The notes beneath the pieces were generated by a model. It was not told the DNA's origin. It ran no database searches and saw only the letters and a list, made by a program, of their open reading frames with translations. Source: Elusimicrobiaceae bacterium (GTDB lineage: Bacteria > Elusimicrobiota > Elusimicrobia > Elusimicrobiales > Elusimicrobiaceae). From it: a DNA stretch of 32,066 nucleotides. Each line of letters starts with the position of its first letter. Position 1 is the first letter of the stretch. The DNA lies in contig JAFUJU010000004.1 of NCBI GenBank assembly GCA_017468055.1, positions 1-32,066 on the forward strand, in the 5' to 3' direction. The position numbers were made by a program, and so were the translations under genes. Shown one piece after another: positions 25,089 through 32,066 of the stretch.

Positions 25089-26144
25089 ATGACTAAACCT
25101 TGCAGCAGTAAATATTCGGACAATGCCCAACAAATGAAAGCTTTTGACGCTTACCTGAAAGAGCGCGCCAAACTGGTAGAAAAAAATCTTTCCAAATTTA
25201 TTGACAAAATTCCAAACTCTCCCAAAATTTTAACCGATGCCATGGATTATTCTTTGCAAGCCGGCGGCAAACGCGTACGCCCCATTTTGGCTATGGCTAC
25301 CGCAGAGGCCTTTGGCAAAAAAGCATCTGATGTCATGCCGGCCGCCTGTGCGCTGGAAATGTTGCACACCTATTCCTTGATTCACGATGATTTGCCTTGC
25401 ATGGACAACGACGATCTTCGCCGGGGCAAACCCACCAACCACAAAGTATTTGGGGAAGATTTATCTTTACTCGCCGGAGATGCTTTGTTAACGTATGTAT
25501 TTGAAGTATTTGCTCAAAACGGAAAAGTAAAATCTATCGGCTATGAAAATACATTAAAAGCCTTGCAGAATTTTGCCCATCGCGCCGGAGCCTCCGGCAT
25601 GGTAGGCGGTCAAACAGCTGATGTGTATGCCGAAGGTATGGGTACGCAAGATGCCTCCAGCTTCCGCGCTGAAAAACTCAAAAAATCTTCCAAAAAATTG
25701 GCCGATAAAAGCCTGCATTATTTCTTATTGCCGCAATCCGTCAAAGAAACGACACCCGAAAATGTACTGCTCTACATTCATGAAAACAAAACCGGGGCTT
25801 TAATTCGCGCCAGTGTAGAAACGGGAGCTTTATTAGCCGGAGCGAAAGGGGCTGATTTAAAACATATTCAAAAATATGCCGATTGTATCGGTTTGGTGTT
25901 CCAAATTGTGGACGATATTTTAGACGTTACCGCTTCTGCCAAACAGTTAGGAAAATCCAACAGTGATGCTGAAAATGGTAAACTCACTTTTGTCAGTCTG
26001 TTCGGCTTAGAAGGAAGCCGCAAACATGCCCAACTTTTGATTTCCAAAGCCCAAAAAGCTTTGGACAGCTTGAAGAATGTCAAACGTAAAAATTTAGCCC
26101 CGCTGTATTGCATGGCGGAATTTTTCAAAACACGCACTTATTAA
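25089..26144 (+). CDS. ispA: Polyprenyl diphosphate synthase (geranyl/farnesyl type)
   Basis: 351 residues from the ATG at 25089, which has GAGGTG upstream. The frame is open back to 24861, but that part runs antisense to the pilin promoter and start. The enzyme joins isopentenyl diphosphate to allylic diphosphates. The first Asp-rich motif is DDLPCMDNDDLRRGKPTNH and the second is DDILDVTASAKQLGKS. QAGGKRVRPIL and ENKTGALI are also present. It is about 50 residues longer than E. coli IspA, largely because of an extra segment of some 35 residues between GGQTADVYAEGM and the ENKTGALI helix. Product chain length cannot be told. dxs follows after 9 nt. Confidence 0.92.
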   Translation: MTKPCSSKYSDNAQQMKAFDAYLKERAKLVEKNLSKFIDKIPNSPKILTDAMDYSLQAGGKRVRPILAMATAEAFGKKASDVMPAACALEMLHTYSLIHDDLPCMDNDDLRRGKPTNHKVFGEDLSLLAGDALLTYVFEVFAQNGKVKSIGYENTLKALQNFAHRAGASGMVGGQTADVYAEGMGTQDASSFRAEKLKKSSKKLADKSLHYFLLPQSVKETTPENVLLYIHENKTGALIRASVETGALLAGAKGADLKHIQKYADCIGLVFQIVDDILDVTASAKQLGKSNSDAENGKLTFVSLFGLEGSRKHAQLLISKAQKALDSLKNVKRKNLAPLYCMAEFFKTRTY

Positions 26145-26153
26145 GGAGTCGTC

Positions 26154-28007
26154 ATGAAAGTACTACCTACCGTCAAAACCCCCGCCGATTTGCGCAATAT
26201 TAAGCGCGAGCTTTTGCCCACGTTGTGCGAGGAAATCCGGCAGGAAATTATCCAAACCACTAGCAAAAACGGTGGTCATTTGGGTTCCAGCCTGGGTGCG
26301 GTGGAAATCATCACAGCCCTTCATTACGTGTTTGATACCCCCAAAGACAAACTGGTTTTTGATACCGGCCACCAAGCGTATGCCCACAAACTTTTAACAG
26401 GCAGACAAAGTAAATTTCACTCCATTCGCACCAAAGGTGGTCTGAGCGGATTCCCGAAAAGAAGCGAAAGCAAATATGATGATTTCGGCGTAGGTCATGC
26501 CAGTACGGCTCTGTCAGCCGCGCTGGGCATGGCGATTGCGCGCGACCAGAAGAAATCCGATGCACGCGTAGTGGCTTTGGTGGCGGACGGAGCGCTGACG
26601 GGAGGAATGTCTTACGAAGCCATGCAGAATGCGGGCCTTTTGGGCTCGGACATGTTGGTTATCTTAAACGACAACCAAATGTTTATCTCCAAGCGGGTGG
26701 GAGCCTTGGGCAAAGTCCTTACCAAGCTCTTAACCAAAAAATATGTACAACTGGCCGAAGAAAAAGCCGCCGGTTTCTTAAAACAATTTGACGAACTGGG
26801 CAACAATGCCGCCAAACTGGCCAAAAGAGCACGCTCTATTTTATTCCCCGGTACAATTTTTGAAGAAATGGGCTTCCGCTACTTTGGGCCCGTTAACGGA
26901 AACGATATTGAAGCCATGATTGAAGTATTGGAAAGCGTCAAAGAAGTGAAAGGGCCTGTGCTTTTGCACGTCGTTACCAAAAAAGGTAAAGGCTATACCC
27001 CCGCCGAAGAAAAGCCGACCAAATTTCATGGCATTGGTATTTTTGATGCCGATACGGGGGACACCATCGGAAAAAGCAGCTGCATTACTTTTACCAAGGC
27101 TTTTTCCGACACGATGGTAAAACTGGCTAAAAATGACAAAAAAATAAATGCCATTACCGCCGCCATGCCCGAAGGAACGGGACTAGACGAATTTAGACAT
27201 ACGTATCCGGAGCGCTTTTTTGACGTAGGCATTGCCGAAGAACACGCCGCCACTTTTGCTGCCGGATTGGCCGCTGAGGGCATGAAACCGGTAGTTGCAG
27301 TCTACTCTTCTTTTGCTCAGCGTTGTTATGACCAAATTGTGCATGATATCGCTTTGCAAAACTTGCCTGTTGTCTTTGCGTTGGATCGTGCCGGATTAGT
27401 AGGCGAAGACGGACCGACCCATCATGGGGCTTATGATTTAAGTTTCCTGCGCAGTACGCCCAATTTAATCATCGCCGCACCGGCTGATGAAAATGAACTT
27501 CAACACATGCTTAAAACAGGCCTTGACTCCGGCAAACCTTTCGTTTTGCGTTATCCGCGCGGATCAGGCTTTGGCATCAAAATGGACGAAGAGCCGCAAG
27601 ATTTGCCCATCGGTAAGGGGGTCTGGCTTAGAAAAGGCAATGACCTGACGATTGTAGCCGTGGGCAACCGCGTCCACCCGGCCTTAGAAGCGGCAGAACT
27701 CTTGAAGAAAAAAGGAGTGGATGCCGGCGTCATCAATGCCCGTTTTGTCAAACCGTTGGATACGGACATTTTAGAACAAGCCTTAAAAGGTTCCCCCCGT
27801 ATCGTAACGGTGGAGGACAACAGCCTCTGCGGCGGATTTGGTTCTGCCGTGGCGGAATATTTAACCGCGCAAGAAAAGCCCTTTAAACTTTTGCGCTTAG
27901 GCTTGCCGGACGAATTTGTAGAACACGGTAAAGTGAACCTGCTGTTTGAACAGTTGGGTCTTACACCGCAAACTATGACGGAACAAATACTCAAATGGGG
28001 TAAATAA
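26154..28007 (+). CDS. dxs: 1-deoxy-D-xylulose-5-phosphate synthase
   Basis: 617 residues. Dxs condenses pyruvate and glyceraldehyde 3-phosphate to DXP, the first step of the MEP isoprenoid pathway, with TPP as cofactor. Key segments are GGHLGSSLGAVE, DTGHQAYAHKLLTGR, GVGHASTALSAALGMA, the TPP site VADGALTGGMSYEAMQNAG ending at LNDNQM, and the catalytic Glu in DVGIAEEHAATFAAGLA. RAGLVGEDGPTHHGAYD is also present. The usual GDG of the TPP motif reads ADG here. AAGGAG precedes the ATG. It is coupled to ispA upstream and to the LOG-type gene downstream (1 nt between stop and start). Confidence 0.96.
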   Translation: MKVLPTVKTPADLRNIKRELLPTLCEEIRQEIIQTTSKNGGHLGSSLGAVEIITALHYVFDTPKDKLVFDTGHQAYAHKLLTGRQSKFHSIRTKGGLSGFPKRSESKYDDFGVGHASTALSAALGMAIARDQKKSDARVVALVADGALTGGMSYEAMQNAGLLGSDMLVILNDNQMFISKRVGALGKVLTKLLTKKYVQLAEEKAAGFLKQFDELGNNAAKLAKRARSILFPGTIFEEMGFRYFGPVNGNDIEAMIEVLESVKEVKGPVLLHVVTKKGKGYTPAEEKPTKFHGIGIFDADTGDTIGKSSCITFTKAFSDTMVKLAKNDKKINAITAAMPEGTGLDEFRHTYPERFFDVGIAEEHAATFAAGLAAEGMKPVVAVYSSFAQRCYDQIVHDIALQNLPVVFALDRAGLVGEDGPTHHGAYDLSFLRSTPNLIIAAPADENELQHMLKTGLDSGKPFVLRYPRGSGFGIKMDEEPQDLPIGKGVWLRKGNDLTIVAVGNRVHPALEAAELLKKKGVDAGVINARFVKPLDTDILEQALKGSPRIVTVEDNSLCGGFGSAVAEYLTAQEKPFKLLRLGLPDEFVEHGKVNLLFEQLGLTPQTMTEQILKWGK

Positions 28008-28008
28008 T

Positions 28009-28839
28009 ATGAAAAAAAACACCAAAGTGAGAAATGTAGCCGCAGTAGATCATGATTCTTCTTATATCCGCGCTTATGAGGATATTGAATTACTCAACAA
28101 AGCCACCTTGCGCCCCGTACGCATTCAGCTGGAAGTATTAAAACCGGAATTGTACTTAAAAGCACTGAACATTACGCAGACTATTGTCTGTTTTGGCAGT
28201 GCGCGCATACGCCCCGAAAAAGAGGCCAAAGCCCTTGTAGCCGCTGCTAAAAAAGAGCTGGCTAAAAAACCAAAAAGCAAAGTTTTGCAAACCAAACTGA
28301 CCGAAGCCGAAGGACTTTTGTCTTTGTCTAAATACTATGAAGTAGGCCGAGAATTTGCCAAATTAGTGGTAAAAAAAGGCAAAAACCGCTTTGCCGTAGT
28401 AACAGGTGGCGGCCCCGGCATTATGGAGGCGGCCAACCGCGGTGCTTTTGAAAACGGTGGCACGAGTATTGGCTTTAATATTACCCTGCCGCATGAACAA
28501 CGCCCCAATCCGTACATCACCAAAAACTTGGCATTTTTGTTCCATTATTTTGCCATTCGCAAATTACATTTGGTGATGCGTTCCAAAGCTATTTTGGGCT
28601 TTCCGGGCGGCTTTGGCACGTTTGATGAACTCTTTGAGATTTTGACCTTGATTCAAACCTACAAAAAAGAAGAAATCCCTGTGATTTTAGTGGGCAAAGA
28701 GTTTTGGAGCAAAGTGGTCAACTTTGAGGCCTTGGCTGCCTACGGTGTGATTAACAAAGCTGATGCCAAAATGTGCCACATTGTAGATACCGCCGAAGAA
28801 GCCTGGGCTATCATTGCCGATTTCTACGGCATTAAATAA
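28009..28839 (+). CDS. LOG-family (TIGR00730-like) nucleotide-monophosphate phosphoribohydrolase
   Basis: 276 residues. The Rossmann-type core contains IVCFGSARI, VVTGGGPGIMEAANRGAFENGG and the hallmark PGGFGTFDELFE (from about residue 199). Enzymes with this motif release the base from nucleoside 5'-monophosphates (cytokinin-activating in plants). Many bacterial members were once misnamed lysine decarboxylases. The first ~90 residues form a charged, Lys-rich extension unlike the short family members. It starts one base after the dxs stop, so it belongs to that operon. Why it is linked to isoprenoid genes is unclear, though prenylated adenine nucleotides would be a link. Confidence 0.88.
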   Translation: MKKNTKVRNVAAVDHDSSYIRAYEDIELLNKATLRPVRIQLEVLKPELYLKALNITQTIVCFGSARIRPEKEAKALVAAAKKELAKKPKSKVLQTKLTEAEGLLSLSKYYEVGREFAKLVVKKGKNRFAVVTGGGPGIMEAANRGAFENGGTSIGFNITLPHEQRPNPYITKNLAFLFHYFAIRKLHLVMRSKAILGFPGGFGTFDELFEILTLIQTYKKEEIPVILVGKEFWSKVVNFEALAAYGVINKADAKMCHIVDTAEEAWAIIADFYGIK

Positions 28840-28857
28840 CAGGTATTTCTGACATAA

Positions 28858-28886
28858 AAACCCCCCGCCAACTCGGCGGGGGGTTT
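28858..28886. terminator. Bidirectional terminator, LOG gene / pilin 3
   Basis: A 12-bp GC-rich stem (28858-28869 with 28875-28886) with A/T flanks between convergent genes. Confidence 0.88.
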
Positions 28887-28890
28887 ATTA

Positions 28891-29400
28891 TCATAATTCG
28901 TAATAATTTTCATAACCTGTTAAGAGTCTTCCTCCCAAACTCTTACACAATTCAACCCCTTTTTGATTTTCCCCCACACAAAGGCGCTTATTTCGTAAAT
29001 GATTGTTAATATTATAATTCGGTCCGAAAGTATTATAATATGAACTTATAAATTGAATATAGTAATCATATTCCGAATTTATTCTCATAGCATACGGAGA
29101 ATGACAACCCCCTTCATCACAAGAATATTCATAATTTTTTCCAGTACATGTATCTGCTTCACACTCTAAACTTGGAAAAGATACGGCAAGATCTTCTACA
29201 AAATATGCAGTACCATCACAATCGCCAACCTCTAAACAAAGAACAAGAGCCGCATCTTGCATGCTTTTAAGCAAAATCATCGCTTCTGTAGCACGACTTT
29301 TTTCTACAGCTTTTGTATATTGCGGTAAAGCAACCGCAGACAAAATACCAATGATTAATACGACTACCAACAATTCTATCAGCGTAAAACCTTTTTTCAT
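28891..29400 (-). CDS. Type IV pilin-like protein 3 (PilE/pseudopilin family)
   Basis: 169 residues. The MKKG leader, then [14 protein letters not shown] with Glu5 and PQYTKAVEKSRATEA. The C-terminal domain has many cysteines (LCLEVGDCDG, LECEADTC, YSCDEGGC). It ends with LCVGENQKGVELCKSLGG and ENYYEL. The first ~32 residues match pilin 1 almost exactly, while the DNA differs by many synonymous changes, so the N-terminus is under protein-level constraint. The leader RNA is about 89% identical to that of pilin 1. It is an orphan pilin with no assembly genes around it. Confidence 0.9.
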   Translation of the reverse strand: MKKGFTLIELLVVVLIIGILSAVALPQYTKAVEKSRATEAMILLKSMQDAALVLCLEVGDCDGTAYFVEDLAVSFPSLECEADTCTGKNYEYSCDEGGCHSPYAMRINSEYDYYIQFISSYYNTFGPNYNINNHLRNKRLCVGENQKGVELCKSLGGRLLTGYENYYEL

Positions 29401-29501
29401 TTTTCTCTCCTTTTATACGGCTTTAAAGCCCAACAAACAACCCTTAAGACTTGGGTCTGAGGCCAACGCTGAAATTGTAGCAAAAAAAAAAATCGTGTCA
29501 A
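29401..29501 (-). promoter_or_regulatory. Pilin 3 promoter with 11-A/T homopolymer spacer and conserved leader
   Basis: A consensus -35 TTGACA (29501-29496) and TACAAT (29479-29474) flank a 16-nt spacer that contains 11 consecutive A/T bases (29482-29492). The 67-nt leader matches that of pilin 1 without gaps. It includes the palindrome GGCTTTAAAGCC and a short AGAC-CCAA-GTCT hairpin. Confidence 0.8.
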
Positions 29502-29540
29502 GTTTTTCTTCAATTTCCCGACGAGAAACAACAAATAAAA

Positions 29541-29680
29541 AACAACTTCCCCTTGTCGTCATTCCGCAAGGTTTCTGTGCGGAATATAAAAGTTGTTACT
29601 AAAAGAAAACGGTATTATATCCCGCACAAAGACACTGCGGGATGACGGTGCTGGGTGGAGGTGTGTACGGGATGACGGTG
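29541..29680. repeat. REP-like pair of hairpins with GTCAT/ATGAC ends
   Basis: Hairpin 1 is ATTCCGCA/TGCGGAAT (29561-29585) preceded by GTC. Hairpin 2 is ATCCCGCA/TGCGGGAT (29619-29643) followed by GAC. The two are thus in opposite orientation. AACAACTT (29541-29548) and AAGTTGTT (29590-29597) flank the first. CGGGATGACGGTG occurs twice (29638-29650 and 29668-29680). This resembles paired REP/BIME units. No coding sequence is seen between 29501 and 29922. Confidence 0.6.
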
Positions 29681-29724
29681 ATAAAGCGAAAAGCCGTTGC
29701 CGTTCGTAACAAATAAAAATTAAT

Positions 29725-29862
29725 TGTTGCTCTATTCTGATTTTTCAAATTTAAGATGATTTTGGCGGATTTAGTTTGTGCGCGGTGTAGCGTTAGCTAC
29801 ATAAGCACAAAGAGACGACAAAAGGGCTTAAATTTGAAAAATTGTTGAGCATACAAGCAACA
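29725..29862. repeat. Nested compound palindrome (MITE-like or structured RNA)
   Basis: A perfect 16-bp inverted repeat, ATTTTTCAAATTTAAG (29740-29755) with its complement at 29827-29842, encloses two further nested stems. These are TTTGTGC/GCACAAA (29775-29781, 29805-29811) and TGTAGC/GCTACA (29786-29791, 29796-29801). Outer arms TGTTGCT/AGCAACA (29725-29731, 29856-29862) extend it. Apart from these elements the 29501-29922 region holds no gene. Confidence 0.6.
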
Positions 29863-29920
29863 CAGGAGAAAACTTGACGTTTTCTCCTGTGTGCGAAATC
29901 CAAGTAACTGTAAAAGCCGT
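29860..29920 (-). repeat. Palindromic repeat, copy B (possible terminator of the response-regulator gene)
   Basis: A 14-bp perfect stem, ACACAGGAGAAAAC (29860-29873) with GTTTTCTCCTGTGT (29879-29892), is preceded on the minus strand by CGGCTTTTACAGTTA. It aligns over about 60 bases with the element at 15194-15258. No strong T run follows, so it is not a classical terminator. Confidence 0.55.
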
Positions 29921-29922
29921 TA

Positions 29923-30276
29923 TTATGCCTGTTTGATGGCATTTAATAGATCATCGGTATCAAACGGCTTATACAACACTCCGCTGGCTCCTAACCTTTT
30001 TGCCTCTTCGGAAATAGTTTCTTGTTTTAGCCCTGTCACCATTAGCACTTTGACAGGCGGATATTGCTTTTTTAAGCGGGCCAAAATATCCAATCCGTTT
30101 TCCGTCGGAAAAAACACGTCCAACAAAATCAAAGAAGGCACCGTTTTTTCCATTTTTTCAAACAATTCCTGTGAGCCACCGGCCTCTAACACTACTTCAA
30201 AACCGGAAGATTCCAACACATTTTTAATGGCCGAACGCAACATCACTGAATCATCTACCAACCCTATTCTTTGCAT
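29923..30276 (-). CDS. Single-domain response regulator (CheY-like receiver)
   Basis: 117 residues, a receiver domain with no output domain. The acidic pocket is D8-D9, the phosphorylation site D53 (ILLDVFFP), and the switch residues T81 and K103 (YKPF) are intact, so phosphotransfer should work. Its kinase and target are unknown. It starts 8 nt after the phosphohexomutase stop, with AGGGG as RBS, and is probably co-transcribed with it. Confidence 0.92.
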   Translation of the reverse strand: MQRIGLVDDSVMLRSAIKNVLESSGFEVVLEAGGSQELFEKMEKTVPSLILLDVFFPTENGLDILARLKKQYPPVKVLMVTGLKQETISEEAKRLGASGVLYKPFDTDDLLNAIKQA

Positions 30277-30284
30277 AATTTCCC

Positions 30285-31694
30285 CTATTTAATATATTGA
30301 GCAACTAGTTTTTCCCCAAAATCCAGCAGGGCTTGCGTATCTTTTTTGGTGGACGCTTCTGCATAAACACGCACCAACGGCTCTGTGCCGGACGGACGCA
30401 CCAACAACCACTCATCATTTTCAAAATAAATCTTTACACCATCTAACGTAGAAACTTCCGCCACCTTAAAGTTTGCAATCTTTTTAGGTAATTTTTTGCG
30501 AAGTCTCTCTTCGAATGTTGCCTTATCTATCGGCTTGGAGGCCGGCAAATCACGCCGTAAATATACAGAGGCACCGTATTCTTTGGCCACTTCATCACAA
30601 AGTTCGGAAACTTTCTTTTTGGTAGTAGCCAAAATTTCTAACCAAGTCAAAGCTACCAACAGTCCGTCTCTGTCCGAGGCGCCCCCCTTCCATGCATAAC
30701 CTCCGGCTTCTTCCACCCCGAAAGCCACATCTTCCAAATTCATTACTTCTGCGACGTGTTTAAAACCAACCGGCACTTCTTCAAATCCTAAGCCTTTAGC
30801 ACGGGCAATCCGTTTAGGCAAATAACCCATAGAAACGGTTTGCACCACTTTTCCTTTGAATTTTTTATCTTTGGCCAAATGATGCAAGAGTACGCCCGCC
30901 ACCAAACAAGGGGTTACATAATTTCCTTTTTCATCTAACAAACCAAAACGGTCCCCGTCTCCGTCAAAAGCAAATCCGGCAAGAGCTTTTTTGGCCAAAA
31001 CTACTTTTTTCAGTTCCGCCATATTTTTCAAAGAAGGATCCGGCTGCAAACCGTTAAACGTAGGATCATGTTCCTCATGTAAGGCCACAATTTTATTAGA
31101 CGGTAATATTTTTTCCAACCAACCTGCCGTACTTCCGTACATATAATCTACGGCAATATTTCCCTTTAATGTAGCAATCTTTTTTACATTGGCCGCTGAA
31201 GACAAATATTTTTGGTACAAGTCCGTCAAATTCTTTTTGTCTGCTTTCTGTCCGTATAAAAATAGGACCGGATTTTCATCAATACCCTGTTCAATCTCTT
31301 TGGTTTCACGTACCGGTGCGGAGCAACCACCCAGCTTTACTTTTATGCCATTATACTGGGCCGGATTGTGGCTGGCTGTTACCATAATGCCCAACCAAAA
31401 TTTCTTTAACGTTAACATACTGACCATGGGGGTCGTTACCGGACATTCCGACAAAGTAACGTCTATTTTATTGGAACGCAAAATACTGGCAACATCAGCC
31501 GCAAACAAATCGGACATAAAACGGCGGTCATAACCTACAAACACTTTGGCACTTTTCCCTTCATCTTCCGAAGGAGCATTTTCATTAATATAATCTGCCA
31601 AAGCTTGTGCTAAACGGCGCACATTTTCATACGTAAAATCCCAAGCAATTACTCCTCTCCAACCGTCGGTACCAAACTTAATTTCAGCGGCCAT
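30285..31694 (-). CDS. Phosphoglucomutase/phosphomannomutase family protein
   Basis: 469 residues of the alpha-D-phosphohexomutase family, which interconverts hexose 1- and 6-phosphates. The N-terminal FGTDGWRG, the catalytic phosphoserine loop TASHNP (S108), the metal loop DGDGDR near residue 243, the sugar-specificity segment GVEEAGGY and the phosphate-binding PSGTEP are all present. GVEEAGG is closer to glucose-type enzymes than to GlmM, but the substrate remains open. GGAGGG precedes the ATG. It lies 50 nt downstream of the tmRNA. Confidence 0.93.
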   Translation of the reverse strand: MAAEIKFGTDGWRGVIAWDFTYENVRRLAQALADYINENAPSEDEGKSAKVFVGYDRRFMSDLFAADVASILRSNKIDVTLSECPVTTPMVSMLTLKKFWLGIMVTASHNPAQYNGIKVKLGGCSAPVRETKEIEQGIDENPVLFLYGQKADKKNLTDLYQKYLSSAANVKKIATLKGNIAVDYMYGSTAGWLEKILPSNKIVALHEEHDPTFNGLQPDPSLKNMAELKKVVLAKKALAGFAFDGDGDRFGLLDEKGNYVTPCLVAGVLLHHLAKDKKFKGKVVQTVSMGYLPKRIARAKGLGFEEVPVGFKHVAEVMNLEDVAFGVEEAGGYAWKGGASDRDGLLVALTWLEILATTKKKVSELCDEVAKEYGASVYLRRDLPASKPIDKATFEERLRKKLPKKIANFKVAEVSTLDGVKIYFENDEWLLVRPSGTEPLVRVYAEASTKKDTQALLDFGEKLVAQYIK

Positions 31695-31743
31695 AGCAGC
31701 CCTCCGTTAAAAAATAAAATTTCTCTTTTCCGCATAAAAAAAG

Positions 31744-32066
31744 TGGAGGTGGGGGGATTCGCACCCCCGTCCGAACATCCTAACAACCCAGACCCTACAG
31801 GTTTAGCTGTACTTATTTAATCATAAAGTAAGCGTACAGCGGCACCTTTATGATTTGTTTCGTAGGTCTTAAGTATAGCGGGACGAAACGCGCCCGATAC
31901 ACAGCATTTCACATAATGACCGCCATTCCCAAGCGTGTGAAAAGCACTCGGGAGGCAGTGGACTAAGCGTTAGCCCAAGCGACTTGATTGTCGTTAGTTA
32001 TTTTTGTAGCCCTATTTGAATTGGCCTGGCCAACCAATACCTGCTCCTAGGCCGTAACAGATACCC
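31744..32066 (-). ncRNA. ssrA: tmRNA (SsrA), 5' end beyond the window
   Basis: The minus strand carries the tmRNA 3' half: GGACGGGGGTGCGAATCCCCC as T arm, then the acceptor strand CACCTCC and discriminator A, with CCA not encoded and a T7 run directly after. Upstream on the same strand, AAAAATA is followed by ACT AAC GAC AAT CAA GTC GCT TGG GCT AAC GCT TAG. This reads as the tag TNDNQVAWANA, aligning with the ANDENYALAA-type tags of other bacteria. tmRNA rescues stalled ribosomes and tags the unfinished protein for proteolysis. About 323 nt are in view, so the missing 5' part is short. The resume codon assignment is tentative. Confidence 0.85.

Noticed and set aside
29541..29862. A CRISPR array in the repeat-rich gap
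   Set aside because: The repeats are palindromic pairs of different sequence with irregular spacing. There is no unit-spacer periodicity and there are no cas genes.

Overview
The window looks like chromosomal core sequence from an anaerobic, gut-type Elusimicrobiota bacterium (Elusimicrobium-like). This placement is an inference. It rests on several PilE-like pilins with nearly identical prepilin N-termini and unrelated C-termini, a one-chain pyruvate:ferredoxin oxidoreductase, the [FeFe]-hydrogenase maturase HydF, and many small lipoproteins. No 16S gene is present to settle it. No CRISPR array, prophage, transposase gene or secondary-metabolite cluster was seen.

Layout. 1-3780: PFOR with its own promoter. 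3855-5809: pilin 1, a divergent ankyrin-repeat protein, and a membrane protein with an HExxH motif. 5871-8219: CbpA-like DnaJ and a divergent MFS transporter. 8303-8377: tRNA-Asn. 8467-9717: a small basic secreted protein and a tandem pair of OsmC proteins. 9785-12470: a TrkH/KtrB K+ transporter and RimO. 12498-15033: a PLD-family lipoprotein and a third OsmC. 15078-18753 (minus): small lipoprotein, nadA, nadC and an aminotransferase, then a C-terminal pilin remnant. 18902-21611: AGCS symporter and a YbdG-type MscS channel. 21659-23185: two exported proteins of unknown function. 23237-24406: hydF. 24446-24937: pilin 2. 25089-28839: an ispA-like prenyltransferase, dxs and a LOG-family gene. 28891-29400: pilin 3. 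29401-29922: a gene-free region dense in palindromes. 29923-31694: a response regulator and a phosphohexomutase. 31744-end: tmRNA, cut by the window edge.

How the genes fit together. PFOR and HydF point to fermentation with ferredoxin-linked H2 production. The ispA-dxs pair supplies isoprenoid precursors and nadA-nadC make NAD. The rest is mostly envelope, transport and housekeeping.

The most notable signal is the pilin set. Three complete pilin genes each sit behind a promoter whose -35 and -10 boxes are separated by a 16-nt spacer dominated by an 11-12 nt homopolymer. Two of these promoters share 37 identical bases. A fourth, promoterless C-terminal pilin fragment lies elsewhere. Together this suggests a dispersed, possibly phase- or antigenically variable pilin family. 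A second pattern is a set of six genes without a Shine-Dalgarno sequence whose -10 box ends 6-7 nt before the start codon, consistent with leaderless transcripts.
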